Assembly (NCBI GenBank): GCA_016705685.1 | Contig: JADJLB010000004.1 | Coordinates: forward strand, 103,145 to 167,144 | DNA length: 64,000 nt | Source: Propionivibrio sp. | GTDB lineage: Bacteria > Pseudomonadota > Gammaproteobacteria > Burkholderiales > Rhodocyclaceae | Reading direction: 5' to 3' | Shown: in pieces, positions 11,245 to 20,614 of the stretch | Numbering within the stretch: the first letter of the stretch is position 1 | Layout: the number at the start of each line of letters is the position of its first letter | The notes under the pieces: model-generated | What the model was told of the DNA's origin: nothing | Seen by the model: only the letters and a program-made list of their open reading frames with translations | The model's database searches: none | Position numbers and translations under genes: made by a program

Positions 11245-11865
11245 ATGAAACGAACACGAACGAGCCATGCCTGGTTGCGCGAACACGAAAATGACCATTA
11301 CGTCCAGCGCGCCAGGGCCGAGGGCTACCGGTCCCGGGCCTCGTTCAAACTGATGGAAATCGACGACCGGGATCGCTTGATTCGCTCCGGCGAGGTTGTC
11401 GTTGATCTTGGGGCGACCCCCGGCGGTTGGTCGCAGGTGGCTGCGCAGCGGTTGAAGGGCCGTGGCCAAGTCATTGCCCTGGATCTTCTGGTCATGGAGC
11501 CCTTGCCGGGCGTGGACTTCATTCACGGCGATTTTCGCGAAGAAGAGGTGTTGCAGCAGCTGGAAACGATGTTGGCGAATCGGCGGGTAGGGCTTGTACT
11601 TTCCGATATGGCCCCCAATATATCGGGCATAGTGCTCTCCGATCAGGCGCGAGTGATGCATTTGGCCGAACTGGGGCTCGATTTCTCAAGGAAATGGCTC
11701 AAACCGGAAGGCGTCTTTCTGGTCAAGGTATTTCAGGGCTATGGGTTTGAAGACTTCGTACGAGAGATGCGGCAGGTCTTCAAGACAGTTTCCTCGCGTA
11801 AACCGGATGCGTCGCGGGATCGCAGTGCCGAAGTCTACCTGCTGGGCCGGGGGTTGATCGTCTGA
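11245..11865 (+). CDS. rlmE: 23S rRNA (uridine-2552) 2'-O-methyltransferase
   Basis: RlmE (FtsJ/RrmJ) methylates U2552 of 23S rRNA late in 50S assembly using S-adenosylmethionine. The 206-residue protein has the SAM site [12 protein letters not shown], the catalytic-region aspartate in SDMAPNISG, and the lysine in VFLVKVFQG. Length matches the family. It is followed by ftsH after 142 bases, the heat-shock-linked rlmE-ftsH pair of enterobacteria. No clear sigma-32 promoter was verified. Confidence 0.95.
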   Translation: MKRTRTSHAWLREHENDHYVQRARAEGYRSRASFKLMEIDDRDRLIRSGEVVVDLGATPGGWSQVAAQRLKGRGQVIALDLLVMEPLPGVDFIHGDFREEEVLQQLETMLANRRVGLVLSDMAPNISGIVLSDQARVMHLAELGLDFSRKWLKPEGVFLVKVFQGYGFEDFVREMRQVFKTVSSRKPDASRDRSAEVYLLGRGLIV

Positions 11866-12007
11866 TGATCGTTTCGATGTCTCGGGATTGCTCCGCCCAA
11901 TTTCCTTGAGAAGGTTTAGAATGTGACACTGGGTTGTTTTCGGTCTTCGATATCGTTTCAGGAGTTTCCTGGAGAGTTCTACAGAGCATTTTGGAAGAGG
12001 TACAGCG

Positions 12008-13891
12008 TTGAATAATATGTTCAAGAATATGGCCGTGTGGCTGGTGATCGGACTGGTGCTGATGACGGTCTTCAACCAGTTCAACAGCCGTCAGGTGGCC
12101 CAGGCGTCGATGGAATATTCACAGTTCATGGACGAGGTCGGGCGCGGCACCATTGCCAAGGTGGTGATCGAAGGGCGGGTACTCAAGGCCACGACGATAG
12201 ACGGGCGGAAGCTGACTTCCTATGCACCGGCCGATCTTTGGATGGTTTCCGATTTGCTAAAAAACGGGGTCAAGGTTGAGGCCAAGCCCGAAGAGGAACA
12301 GTCCTTCCTGATGAGCATCTTCGTCAGCTGGTTCCCGATGCTGCTGCTGATCGGCGTCTGGGTCTTCTTCATGCGCCAGATGCAGGGCGGTGGCCGTGGT
12401 GGCGCGTTCTCCTTCGGCAAGAGCAAGGCGCGCCTGCTCGACGAGTCGACCAACAGCATAACCTTTGCCGATGTGGCCGGTTGCGACGAGGCCAAGGAAG
12501 AAGTCTCCGAACTGGTCGATTTTTTGCGCGATCCGTCAAAATTCCAGAAGCTGGGCGGTCGCATTCCGAAAGGCGTGCTGCTCGTCGGCAACCCCGGTAC
12601 CGGCAAGACATTGCTGGCCAAGGCAATTGCCGGCGAAGCCAAAGTGCCCTTCTTCTCGATTTCAGGTTCCGATTTCGTCGAAATGTTTGTCGGCGTGGGC
12701 GCCGCACGCGTACGCGACATGTTCGAGAACGCCAAGAAACATTCGCCGTGTATCGTCTTTATTGACGAGTTGGACGCTGTCGGCCGCCAGCGTGGCGCCG
12801 GACTGGGTGGCGGTAATGACGAGCGCGAGCAGACCTTGAACCAGATGCTGGTCGAGATGGATGGCTTCGAGGCCAGCGTGGGGGTCATCGTGATCGCCGC
12901 GACCAACCGCCCGGACGTGCTGGATCCGGCGCTGATGCGCCCGGGTCGTTTCGACCGTCAGGTCGTGGTTCCGTTGCCGGATATCCGTGGCCGGGAACAG
13001 ATACTCATCGTGCATATGCGCAAGGTGCCGCTGTCGCCCGACGTCAAGGCCGACATTCTGGCGCGTGGAACGCCGGGAATGTCCGGTGCCGATCTGGCCA
13101 ATCTGGTCAACGAAGCGGCCCTGTTTGCCGCGCGTGCCAGCAAGCGTCTGGTCGACATGGATGACTTCGAGAAAGCCAAGGACAAAATCCTGATGGGCGC
13201 CGAGCGCCGCAGCATGGTCATGAACGAGGAGGAAAAACGCAATACGGCGTATCACGAATCTGGCCACGCGGTGGTTGCCAAGCTGGTGCCGAAGTCCGAC
13301 CCGGTGCATAAGGTCACCATCATCCCGCGCGGACGTGCGCTGGGCTTGACCATGCAACTGCCTGAAGAAGACCGTTACGCCTATGACCGGGTCTATCTGA
13401 TGAGCCGCATCGCCGTGCTGTTTGGCGGACGCATTGCCGAAGAACTGTTCATGAACCAGATGACAACCGGGGCGTCCAACGACTTCGAGCGGGCGACCCA
13501 GATGGCACGCGATATGGTCACGCGCTATGGCATGTCCGATGCGCTGGGCCCGATGGTCTATGGCGAGAATGAAGGCGAGGTGTTTCTGGGCCGCTCGGTG
13601 ACGACGCACAAGAACATGTCGGAGACGACAATGCAGCAGGTTGATGCCGAAATTCGCCGCATCATTGACGAGCAGTATGCGCTGGCGCGCAAGCTGCTCG
13701 AAGAGAATCGCGACAAGGTCGAAGCAATGACTGCGGCATTGCTTGAGCTGGAAACGATAGATTCCGACCAGATCAATGACATCATGGAGGGCAAGCCGCC
13801 ACGCCCGCCAAAGCAGCCACAACCCGTGGCAACGAATACTTCGGATACGCCGCCGCCGGATGCGGCGCCAACGGCCACCGCGACGGCCTGA
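12008..13891 (+). CDS. ftsH: ATP-dependent zinc metalloprotease FtsH
   Basis: Membrane-anchored AAA+ protease that degrades misfolded membrane proteins and regulatory proteins. The 627-residue protein has two N-terminal membrane segments flanking a small periplasmic domain, Walker A GNPGTGKT, second region of homology [19 protein letters not shown], and the zinc site HESGH. The start is TTG at 12008 with AGAGG about eight bases upstream. The resulting N-terminus [11 protein letters not shown] matches betaproteobacterial FtsH. A Pro/Ala-rich tail ends the protein, followed by a strong terminator. Confidence 0.97.
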   Translation: MNNMFKNMAVWLVIGLVLMTVFNQFNSRQVAQASMEYSQFMDEVGRGTIAKVVIEGRVLKATTIDGRKLTSYAPADLWMVSDLLKNGVKVEAKPEEEQSFLMSIFVSWFPMLLLIGVWVFFMRQMQGGGRGGAFSFGKSKARLLDESTNSITFADVAGCDEAKEEVSELVDFLRDPSKFQKLGGRIPKGVLLVGNPGTGKTLLAKAIAGEAKVPFFSISGSDFVEMFVGVGAARVRDMFENAKKHSPCIVFIDELDAVGRQRGAGLGGGNDEREQTLNQMLVEMDGFEASVGVIVIAATNRPDVLDPALMRPGRFDRQVVVPLPDIRGREQILIVHMRKVPLSPDVKADILARGTPGMSGADLANLVNEAALFAARASKRLVDMDDFEKAKDKILMGAERRSMVMNEEEKRNTAYHESGHAVVAKLVPKSDPVHKVTIIPRGRALGLTMQLPEEDRYAYDRVYLMSRIAVLFGGRIAEELFMNQMTTGASNDFERATQMARDMVTRYGMSDALGPMVYGENEGEVFLGRSVTTHKNMSETTMQQVDAEIRRIIDEQYALARKLLEENRDKVEAMTAALLELETIDSDQINDIMEGKPPRPPKQPQPVATNTSDTPPPDAAPTATATA

Positions 13892-13910
13892 TCGGTTTGA
13901 ATTCAATCTG

Positions 13911-13942
13911 CCGGAGGAGATCGGTCTCCTCCGGTTTTTTTT
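13911..13942 (+). terminator. Intrinsic terminator of ftsH
   Basis: CCGGAGGAGA and TCTCCTCCGG form a perfect 10-bp stem around TCGG and are followed by eight T. It lies 20 bases after the ftsH stop and 20 bases before folP, so folP probably relies on readthrough or its own promoter. Confidence 0.93.
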
Positions 13943-13961
13943 GTACCGGAATCCATGCTTC

Positions 13962-14780
13962 ATGCTTCGCTGCGGAAAATTTGAACTTTCGCTAGATCGC
14001 CCTTTGCTGATGGGCATCGTCAACCTGACCGCTGATTCCTTTTCCGGCGATGGTCTGGCGTCCGACTCCCGACGCGCGGTTACGTATGCCCTTCGGCAGA
14101 TTGATGCCGGCGCCGATTTGATCGACCTGGGCGCCGAATCGTCACGCCCGGGCGCCGCTCCTGCCACGATTGACGAAGAGCTGGAGCGTCTGTTGCCGGT
14201 TCTACACGACCTCGTCGATTGTGGCGTGCCGATTTCGGTCGACACGTACAAACCTGAGGTGATGCGTGCGGCCATCGCGCAGGGGGCATCGATGATCAAC
14301 GATATCTATGGCTTACGCAAGCCTGGTGCGCGCGAGGCGGTTGCCGCAAGCCACTGCGCCGTTTGCCTGATGCACATGCAGGGCGAGCCGCTGACCATGC
14401 AGCAGAACCCTTGCTATGCCGACGTGGTGGGGGAAGTACGCGAATTTCTTCGCCAGCAGGTCGAACAAACCGATGCCGTTGGAATTTCCCGTGACCGACT
14501 GGTGCTCGACCCGGGTTTCGGATTTGGCAAGACGCTCGATCAGAACCTTGAACTGCTGCGCGACTTTGACCAGCTATCCTTTGATGGACTGCCCCTGCTC
14601 GCCGGTATATCGCGCAAATCAATGCTGGGTGCCATTACCGGCAGGCCGGTGGCGCAACGCCTGCCCGGTAGCCTCGCCGCCGCCTTGCTGGCTGTACAGC
14701 GTGGCGCACGCATTCTTCGGGTGCATGACGTGGCTGAAACGAAAGACGCGCTGGCGGTCTGGCAGGCGGGCTCCAGGTAA
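13962..14780 (+). CDS. folP: Dihydropteroate synthase
   Basis: Condenses p-aminobenzoate with the pterin diphosphate in folate synthesis; target of sulfonamides. The 272-residue TIM-barrel protein has MGIVNLTADSFSGDG near the start, DLGAESSRPGA, FGFGKTLDQN and GISRKS. An upstream extension of the frame overlaps ftsH and the terminator, so the ATG at 13962 is used. In many proteobacteria folP is followed directly by glmM; here the pst operon and a CYTH-CHAD gene lie between. Confidence 0.94.
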   Translation: MLRCGKFELSLDRPLLMGIVNLTADSFSGDGLASDSRRAVTYALRQIDAGADLIDLGAESSRPGAAPATIDEELERLLPVLHDLVDCGVPISVDTYKPEVMRAAIAQGASMINDIYGLRKPGAREAVAASHCAVCLMHMQGEPLTMQQNPCYADVVGEVREFLRQQVEQTDAVGISRDRLVLDPGFGFGKTLDQNLELLRDFDQLSFDGLPLLAGISRKSMLGAITGRPVAQRLPGSLAAALLAVQRGARILRVHDVAETKDALAVWQAGSR

Positions 14781-14795
14781 CGACAGCGTCAGCGG

Positions 14796-15599
14796 TCAAC
14801 CAAACCGTCCGGTGATGTAATCCTCGGTCTGCTTCTTCTTCGGCTTGATGAAAACCTGGTCCGTGAAACCGAATTCGACCATTTCACCCAGATACATGTA
14901 GGCCGTGTAGTCGGAGATGCGCGCCGCCTGCTGCATGTTGTGGGTGACGATGGCGATGGTGAATTCGGTCTTCAACTCGGAGATCAGTTCTTCGATGAAC
15001 ATCGTCGAAATCGGGTCGAGTGCCGAGGTAGGTTCGTCGAGCAGCAACACGATCGGTTTGACGGCGATGCCGCGGGCGATGCATAAACGTTGTTGTTGCC
15101 CACCGGAGAGGCTCATGCCGCTCTGTGCCAGCTTGTCTTTGGTCTCATCCCACAGCGCCGCCTTCTGGAGCGCCCATTCGACGCGTTCGTCCATTTGGCC
15201 TCGCGAAAGATTTTCGTTCAGGCGGACGCCGAAAGCGATGTTCTCGTAGATCGACATCGGGAACGGCGTCGGTTTCTGGAACACCATGCCGACTTTGGCG
15301 CGCAGCGCATTCACGTCCATCCGGCGGTCGAGAATATTCTGGCCATCGAGCAACAATTCACCCGTGGCGCGTTGTTCCGGATAGAGGTCATACATGCGGT
15401 TCATGGTGCGCAACAGCGTGGATTTTCCGCAGCCCGACGGGCCGATGAAGGCCGTGACATGGCGTTTGTAGATTTCGAGGTTGATGCCCTTTAGCGCATG
15501 GTATTTGCCGTAATAGAAGTCGAGGTTTTTGAAAACCATCTGCGCTTCCAGAGCGGTCGCTTTTTCATTCATCAAAATCGAGTGCGTCTTATCGTTCAT
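14796..15599 (-). CDS. pstB: Phosphate ABC transporter ATP-binding protein
   Basis: Energises high-affinity phosphate import. The 267-residue ATPase has Walker [12 protein letters not shown], signature [14 protein letters not shown] and Walker [13 protein letters not shown], and ends in the PstB-typical DYITGRFG. The frame opens upstream inside pstA; the ATG at 15599, 13 bases after the pstA stop, is the likelier start. It is the last pst gene here: phoU, usually next, is absent and folP converges on it. Confidence 0.96.
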   Translation of the reverse strand: MNDKTHSILMNEKATALEAQMVFKNLDFYYGKYHALKGINLEIYKRHVTAFIGPSGCGKSTLLRTMNRMYDLYPEQRATGELLLDGQNILDRRMDVNALRAKVGMVFQKPTPFPMSIYENIAFGVRLNENLSRGQMDERVEWALQKAALWDETKDKLAQSGMSLSGGQQQRLCIARGIAVKPIVLLLDEPTSALDPISTMFIEELISELKTEFTIAIVTHNMQQAARISDYTAYMYLGEMVEFGFTDQVFIKPKKKQTEDYITGRFG

Positions 15600-15612
15600 G
15601 GTTTGAGCGGTT

Positions 15613-16491
15613 TCACAGTTTGTGCCTGGTGCGGAAGAAGATTCGCGAAGCAATGTTCAGCCCTAGCACGCCCAGCGTGATCAGGAGCACGCCGGCCCAG
15701 GCAAGTTCCTGCCAGTCCTTGAACGGGCTCATGGCGAACTTGAAAATGGTCACCGGCAGATTGGCCATCGGCTTGTCGAGGTCGAGGCTCCAGAACTGAT
15801 TCGACAGTGCAGTAAATAGCAGCGGTGCCGTTTCTCCGGCAATCCGTGCCACAGCCAGCAATATCCCGGTAATGACACCGGCCTTGGCGGCTCTGAGCGT
15901 GATCTGCATGATGACGACCCGTTTGGGCGCGCCGAGTGCGAAGGCGGCCTCACGCAGCGAATTGGGAACCAGCAACAGCATGTTCTCCGTGGTTGATAGC
16001 ACCACCGGGATGACGATCAGCGCCAGGGCGATCACGCCGGAAAAGGCTGAAAAATTGCCCATCCGGGCCACATAGACGGCATAGACAAAGAGGCCGATAA
16101 CAATGGAGGGCGCCGATAGAAGAATGCTGTTGATGAAGCGGGTGGTCGCGCCGAGCCACGTCCGCTGCCCGTACTCGGCCAGATAGATGCCGGCCAGAAT
16201 GCCGATCGGGGCGCCCAGCAAGGTCGCCAGCGCCACCATGTACAGGCTGCCGACGATGGCATTGGCCAGCCCGCCTTCAGCGGAGCCGGGCGGTGGCGTC
16301 ATCTTGGTGAACAAGTTGAACGAGAGTCCGGAGAGGCCGAGTTGCAGCGTCGTGAACAGTATCCACGCCAGCCAGAACAAGCCGAAGGCCATGGCCGCCA
16401 TCGACAGGGTCAGTGCGACTTTATTTGTCAGCTCGCGTCGTTTCAGCCGAGTCATACCCATACCCATACCCATACCCATACGCATACCCAT
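15613..16491 (-). CDS. pstA: Phosphate ABC transporter permease PstA
   Basis: Inner-membrane half of the phosphate channel with six predicted membrane segments and the permease EAA-type loop ([18 protein letters not shown]). Translation could begin at any of seven in-frame ATG codons between 16491 and 16455, because the N-terminus is a Met-Gly repeat encoded by an ATGGGT tandem. From the last one (MTRLKRREL) the protein is 280 residues, the usual length. The first ATG abuts the pstC stop codon. Confidence 0.95.
   Translation of the reverse strand: MGMRMGMGMGMGMTRLKRRELTNKVALTLSMAAMAFGLFWLAWILFTTLQLGLSGLSFNLFTKMTPPPGSAEGGLANAIVGSLYMVALATLLGAPIGILAGIYLAEYGQRTWLGATTRFINSILLSAPSIVIGLFVYAVYVARMGNFSAFSGVIALALIVIPVVLSTTENMLLLVPNSLREAAFALGAPKRVVIMQITLRAAKAGVITGILLAVARIAGETAPLLFTALSNQFWSLDLDKPMANLPVTIFKFAMSPFKDWQELAWAGVLLITLGVLGLNIASRIFFRTRHKL
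16453..16491 (-). repeat. ATGGGT hexanucleotide repeat at the pstA start
   Basis: About six and a half units of ATGGGT (one with ATGCGT) are read on the minus strand, giving alternating Met-Gly codons and seven in-frame start codons. Because the unit is six bases, copy-number change would not shift frame but would change the number of initiation codons and the distance to the upstream AAGGGG. Confidence 0.9.
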
Positions 16492-17469
16492 CTAGGTTTT
16501 CACCCCTTCTTGCTTCGACAGGTTGAGCAGCAGCAGCTTGGAGAACACCAGAACAATCAGCGTAATGAAGAAAAGAATCAGGCCCAGTTCGATCAGCGAG
16601 GCCGTGTAGATCCCCGGCGTCGCTTCACCGAATTCGTTGGCCAGCGTCGAGGTGATGCTGTTGCCTGGCGCGTAAAGCGACATGCTGGAGAGAAAGTTCG
16701 AGTTGCCGATGATGAACGTCACGGCCATGGTTTCGCCCAGCGCGCGGCCCAGTCCGAGCATGATGCCGCCGATGACGCCAACCCGCGTATAGGGGAGAAC
16801 GATATTCCAGACCACTTCCCAAGTCGTGCATCCGACGCCGTAGGCCGATTCCTTGAGCATGGCGGGTGTGACCTCGAACACGTCGCGCATCACCGAAGCG
16901 ATGAACGGGATGATCATGATGGCCAGAATGATGCCGGCGGAGAGGATGCCTATGCCCAGCGGCGGACCGGAGAACAGCGTGCCGACAAAGGGCAATTGGC
17001 CCAGCGTGCCGGACAGCAGCGGCTGCGCATATTTGGCAAAGATCGGCGCGAAGACCATCAAGCCCCACATGCCATAAACGATGGAGGGAACCGCGGCCAG
17101 CAGTTCGATCGCGATGCCCAGTGGTCGACGCAGCCATACCGGCGACAATTCACTCAAGAAGAGCGCGATGCCGAAGCTGACCGGTACGGCGATGATCAGT
17201 GCGATGAACGAAGTCGAGAGGGTGCCGTAAATCGGGATCAGTGCGCCGAATTGATCCATCGGCGGATTCCAGTCCGAACTCCAGAGGAATCCAAGTCCAA
17301 ATTTATGGATGGATTCACGGGAGCTGACGATCAGCGAGACGACAATGCCGGCCAGCAACAACAACGTCATTGCAGCAAACGCACGAGTCAGGTTGAAGAA
17401 CAACCAGTCGCCGAGCCTATGGTTGCGTACGGAAGATCCGATCGTCTGTGAATCCGGGACCGTACTCAT
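16492..17469 (-). CDS. pstC: Phosphate ABC transporter permease PstC
   Basis: Second permease of the Pst channel, 325 residues, with six or seven membrane segments and the conserved loop [15 protein letters not shown] facing PstB. The N-terminal extension before the first membrane helix is typical of PstC. It lies between pstS (72 bases, with a hairpin in the gap) and pstA (no gap). Confidence 0.95.
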   Translation of the reverse strand: MSTVPDSQTIGSSVRNHRLGDWLFFNLTRAFAAMTLLLLAGIVVSLIVSSRESIHKFGLGFLWSSDWNPPMDQFGALIPIYGTLSTSFIALIIAVPVSFGIALFLSELSPVWLRRPLGIAIELLAAVPSIVYGMWGLMVFAPIFAKYAQPLLSGTLGQLPFVGTLFSGPPLGIGILSAGIILAIMIIPFIASVMRDVFEVTPAMLKESAYGVGCTTWEVVWNIVLPYTRVGVIGGIMLGLGRALGETMAVTFIIGNSNFLSSMSLYAPGNSITSTLANEFGEATPGIYTASLIELGLILFFITLIVLVFSKLLLLNLSKQEGVKT

Positions 17470-17498
17470 GGGGAATTTTGCCAGGAAAGGTTAGGGGA

Positions 17499-17528
17499 GG
17501 TTCGCGCCGAATTTTGTCAGCGCGAACC
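17499..17528 (-). promoter_or_regulatory. Stem-loop between pstS and pstC
   Basis: GGTTCGCGC and GCGCGAACC form a perfect 9-bp stem with a 12-base loop in the pstS-pstC gap, without a T-run. A hairpin here could partly terminate or protect the pstS message, so that the binding protein is made in excess over the membrane proteins. That role is inferred from position. Confidence 0.6.
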
Positions 17529-17541
17529 GCGAAACAGCGTT

Positions 17542-18585
17542 TTACTTGACTACAGCCATGACCGGTTTGCCGGTGGCGTCCTTGAGTTGAGCCCACGAAC
17601 TGTGGATCAGCTTGACCAGGCTGTCGGGGAGCGGCACATAGTCGAGCTCCATCGCCATATTGTCGCCGTTCCTGTACGACCAATCGAAGAACTTGATGAC
17701 TTCGGCCGCCTGCGCCGGCTTGTCCTGAATCTTGTGCATCAGGATGAAGGTGGCGCCAGTGATCGGCCAGGAATCCTTACCCGGCTCGTCGGTCAGGATT
17801 TCGTAAAACGCGGATTTGCTCCAATCGGCGTGGGCCGCTGCCGCCTTGAAACTGGAATCGCCCGGCGTAACAAAACTGCCGGCGCTGTTCTTCAGCATGA
17901 CGTAGGTCATGTTGTTCTGCTTGGCATAGGCGTACTCGACATAGCCAATGGAGCCGGGCAGACGCTGGACGAAGGCCGACACGCCTTCATTGCCTTTGCC
18001 GCCGAGCCCGACCGGCCACTGTACCGCCGTGCCTTCGCCAACCTTCTGTTTCCATTCGGCGCTGACCTTGGACAGATAGTTGCTGAAGATGAAGGTCGTG
18101 CCTGAACCGTCGGCACGCCGAACGACTCCGATATCGTTTGCCGGCAGGGCCAAACCAGGATTGAGTTCGGCAACGGCCTTGTCATTCCATTTGGCGATTT
18201 TGCCGAGGTAAATATCGGCCAGTACGGCGCCGGTCAGCTTGAGTTCTCCGGGCTTGATGCCGGCCAGATTGATCACCGGTACGACGCCCCCGATAACGGT
18301 CGGGAATTGCATGAGTCCGTCCTTGTCAAGCACTTCAGGTTTCAATGGCATGTCCGAGGCGCCGAAATCAACGGTCTTGGCCGTGATTTGCTTGATGCCA
18401 CCACCGGAACCGATGGACTGATAGTTCACCTTGTTGCCGCTTGCCTGATGGTAGGCGGCAGCCCATTTGGCGTAGATCGGGGCGGGGAATGAAGCACCGG
18501 CGCCGGTTACTTCGACGGCTTGAACGGCCATTGACGCGGATACGGCGATCACCGACAAGGAAAGGCTGCGAATGAATCTCGTCAT
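17542..18585 (-). CDS. pstS: Periplasmic phosphate-binding protein PstS
   Basis: Captures phosphate in the periplasm and delivers it to PstCA. The 347-residue protein starts with a Sec signal peptide (cleavage probably after AVQA, about residue 23), then the family motif GAGASFPAPIYAKW, SIGSGGGIKQI and RADGSGTTFIFSNYL, which contribute to phosphate binding. It is the first gene of pstSCAB and is divergent from the CYTH-CHAD gene across 331 bases that hold two Pho-box-like sequences. Confidence 0.96.
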   Translation of the reverse strand: MTRFIRSLSLSVIAVSASMAVQAVEVTGAGASFPAPIYAKWAAAYHQASGNKVNYQSIGSGGGIKQITAKTVDFGASDMPLKPEVLDKDGLMQFPTVIGGVVPVINLAGIKPGELKLTGAVLADIYLGKIAKWNDKAVAELNPGLALPANDIGVVRRADGSGTTFIFSNYLSKVSAEWKQKVGEGTAVQWPVGLGGKGNEGVSAFVQRLPGSIGYVEYAYAKQNNMTYVMLKNSAGSFVTPGDSSFKAAAAHADWSKSAFYEILTDEPGKDSWPITGATFILMHKIQDKPAQAAEVIKFFDWSYRNGDNMAMELDYVPLPDSLVKLIHSSWAQLKDATGKPVMAVVK

Positions 18586-18644
18586 GAGTTACTCCTCTGT
18601 GGATTGACGGAACGGGTAAACGCGGCCAGATTAGCTACCGAATG

Positions 18645-18660
18645 TTTCAACCGCGTTACA
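18645..18660 (-). promoter_or_regulatory. Possible Pho box for pstS
   Basis: On the minus strand TGTAA and TGAAA occur as direct repeats 11 bases apart (TGTAACGCGGTTGAAA), about 60 bases before the pstS start and oriented toward it. This is the spacing of PhoB half-sites. The spacer is less AT-rich than the E. coli consensus, so support is moderate. Confidence 0.4.
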
Positions 18661-18837
18661 ACTTCGAAATCGGCCCGGAAACCGTCGGGCATGCGAGGCT
18701 GTTCGGAGAAATAAAGCAGTACCCAAAGCAGAGCCTTCCCGCTGAATTGTTGATTGCCTGCGGGCCTCGAAAGGAAGGAGCTTGCCGTTTTGTTTCGTGC
18801 TTTTTCCGGGCTACATTGAATTCCCGACCAATCCGGT

Positions 18838-18864
18838 TGTAACAATAACGTAATGATATTGAAC
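18838..18864 (+). promoter_or_regulatory. Probable Pho box upstream of the CYTH-CHAD gene
   Basis: Three 11-base units start TGTAA (18838), CGTAA (18849) and TGAAC (18860), with AT-rich spacers. The core TGTAACAATAACGTAATG fits the PhoB consensus well and is oriented toward the gene starting at 18917, about 55 bases away. The rest of the 331-base pstS/CYTH-CHAD gap shows no coding frame. Confidence 0.5.
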
Positions 18865-18916
18865 AAGACAAGCGACTTTCATCCCTGCTAAACTCAAGCT
18901 CGAAGGGATCACCCGA

Positions 18917-20437
18917 ATGCCAATGGAAATTGAGCTCAAATTACGTTTGTCGCCCGCGCAGGCGCGACGTTTGCCGTCGCTTCCGTCCTTGTCCGGGCGG
19001 GTTCCACAGAAGTATCGATTGCTCAACACCTACTATGACACCCCGGATTTTGCCTTACGCAATCGTGGCATAGCGCTGCGCTTGCGACGCAAGGGCTGGG
19101 CGGTGTGGTTGATGACCGTCAAGTGCGGCGCCTCCGGCGCGGGTGGTCTGGCCCAGCGTAGCGAGTGGGAAGCGCCGACGCAGCCCGGAGTGTTCAATTT
19201 TTCCATTGTCACCGACAACTCCCTGCGCGAGTTTCTGGTTTCTCACCAGCACGCTCTGCAGCCTGTTTTTTCGACCGACTTTACGCGAACCGCGTGGACG
19301 TTGACACTGGCCGGATCGGTCGTCGAACTGGCGCTCGATCGGGGAAAGATCAGCGCGCCGGGAGTCGGTGGCTCCACTGCTCCGGTCAGCAAGCCGCTTT
19401 GCGAGTTGGAGCTGGAGCTGGTGGAGGGCGCATCACCGGATGCGCTTTTTGCTCTGGCCATCGAGTTGGCCGACGAACTGCATCTACACCCCGAGATTGC
19501 CAGCAAGGCGGAGCGCGGCTATGCCTTGTCCGATGCGGCACTGGCCGGCCCGGTCAAGGCTTTCGCTTCCACCGTCACTCAGGATATGAGGCCGATTGAT
19601 GCCTTTCGATCCATCGCCTTATCCTGTCTCTTGCAACTGCAACGCAATGAGGCGGGCGCCGTCGTCGGAGAAAACCCGGAATACGTCCACCAGGCCAGAG
19701 TGGCCATCCGGCGCCTGCGTTCGGCCTTCAAACTGTTTTCTCCGGTGCTTGAAGCCGGCTTTGTCAAGGTCTATGGGCCACGCTGGGGAAAACTGGCGGG
19801 TGGCCTTGGCAGTGCGCGCGACTGGGATGTTTTTCTGACCGAAACGCTGGCGCCACTGGAAGAGGCATTTCCCGGCGATGCCGATCTGGCGGTGTTAAGA
19901 GCCCGGGGCGAGTCGACCAAAGCCAAGGCGCAGGCCGCGGCTGGGGTGACCTTGAAACAGAAAGGGTACAGCCAGCTCCTGCTGGCCTTTACCGCGGCGC
20001 TGTTCAGGGTGGCAGCCCCGACGATAGAAGCATCGGGAAAAGCGTCGCGGACGCGCTTGCGCAAGTTTGCCGCGCGCCGGCTGCAAAAGCGGGCTGAGAT
20101 GATCGAGCTGTTGGTAAACGAACACGCGAAAATGAACGCCGAACGACGTCATGAATTGCGGATTTCATTCAAGAAACTGCGCTACGCGCTCGAATTCTTT
20201 ACGCCGATTTTGCCGCGCAAGCGCCTGTTGGCCTATCAGATTTCCGTGGCCAAGATCCAGGATTTGCTCGGGACGCTCAACGATCAAGTCACGGCTTCGC
20301 GACTGATCAAGGAGATGCATCCGAAAGGCGAGCGCGATTCATTGACCCGGGGTTGGATTGCTGGCCGCACCCAGCTGCTGCTGGAAGCATTGGGTGTCGA
20401 ATTGCGCAAATTCGTGGCGGGGCAGAAACCCTGGTAG
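18917..20437 (+). CDS. CYTH and CHAD domain protein (inorganic triphosphatase / polyphosphate-binding)
   Basis: A 506-residue fusion. The N-terminal CYTH domain (about 1-200) opens with EIELKL, the ExExK signature of triphosphate tunnel enzymes. The C-terminal CHAD domain (about 215-500) is helical, rich in conserved His, Arg and Lys (VHQARVAIRRLRSAFKLF, RHELRISFKKLRYALEFF), and known in the family to bind polyphosphate. E. coli YgiF has the same architecture and hydrolyses inorganic triphosphate. Divergence from pstS behind a Pho-box-like site suggests expression in phosphate starvation and a part in polyphosphate handling. A start six bases later (MEIELKL) is also possible. Confidence 0.9.
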   Translation: MPMEIELKLRLSPAQARRLPSLPSLSGRVPQKYRLLNTYYDTPDFALRNRGIALRLRRKGWAVWLMTVKCGASGAGGLAQRSEWEAPTQPGVFNFSIVTDNSLREFLVSHQHALQPVFSTDFTRTAWTLTLAGSVVELALDRGKISAPGVGGSTAPVSKPLCELELELVEGASPDALFALAIELADELHLHPEIASKAERGYALSDAALAGPVKAFASTVTQDMRPIDAFRSIALSCLLQLQRNEAGAVVGENPEYVHQARVAIRRLRSAFKLFSPVLEAGFVKVYGPRWGKLAGGLGSARDWDVFLTETLAPLEEAFPGDADLAVLRARGESTKAKAQAAAGVTLKQKGYSQLLLAFTAALFRVAAPTIEASGKASRTRLRKFAARRLQKRAEMIELLVNEHAKMNAERRHELRISFKKLRYALEFFTPILPRKRLLAYQISVAKIQDLLGTLNDQVTASRLIKEMHPKGERDSLTRGWIAGRTQLLLEALGVELRKFVAGQKPW

Positions 20438-20614
20438 CGCGGATTCCAAGTTTTTACCCGAGGGGGCTTTCTTTCACTGTTATGGGGATCTCCGCGAGTT
20501 GGGCTCTGTTCGGCTGCTCTTGCGGTAGATTAACCACGGCAAGTTTCAGTACAATGACAGGCTTTAGCGCCTCGCCACTCTGGCGCGGGCGGGCGATGAC
20601 TGGGGACGATTAAA

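Noticed and set aside
12662-14299. 545-codon minus-strand open frame opposite ftsH and folP
   Set aside because: It is antisense to two well-supported genes, is arginine/histidine-rich and matches no family; a shadow of high-GC codon usage.
16453-16491. Possible CRISPR-like or frame-switching repeat
   Set aside because: The unit is six bases without spacers, so it is a microsatellite and cannot shift frame. No CRISPR array was seen anywhere in the window.
16342-17451. 369-codon plus-strand open frame opposite pstC and pstA
   Set aside because: Glutamine/arginine/histidine-rich shadow; it includes the reverse of the ATGGGT repeat as a Thr-His run.
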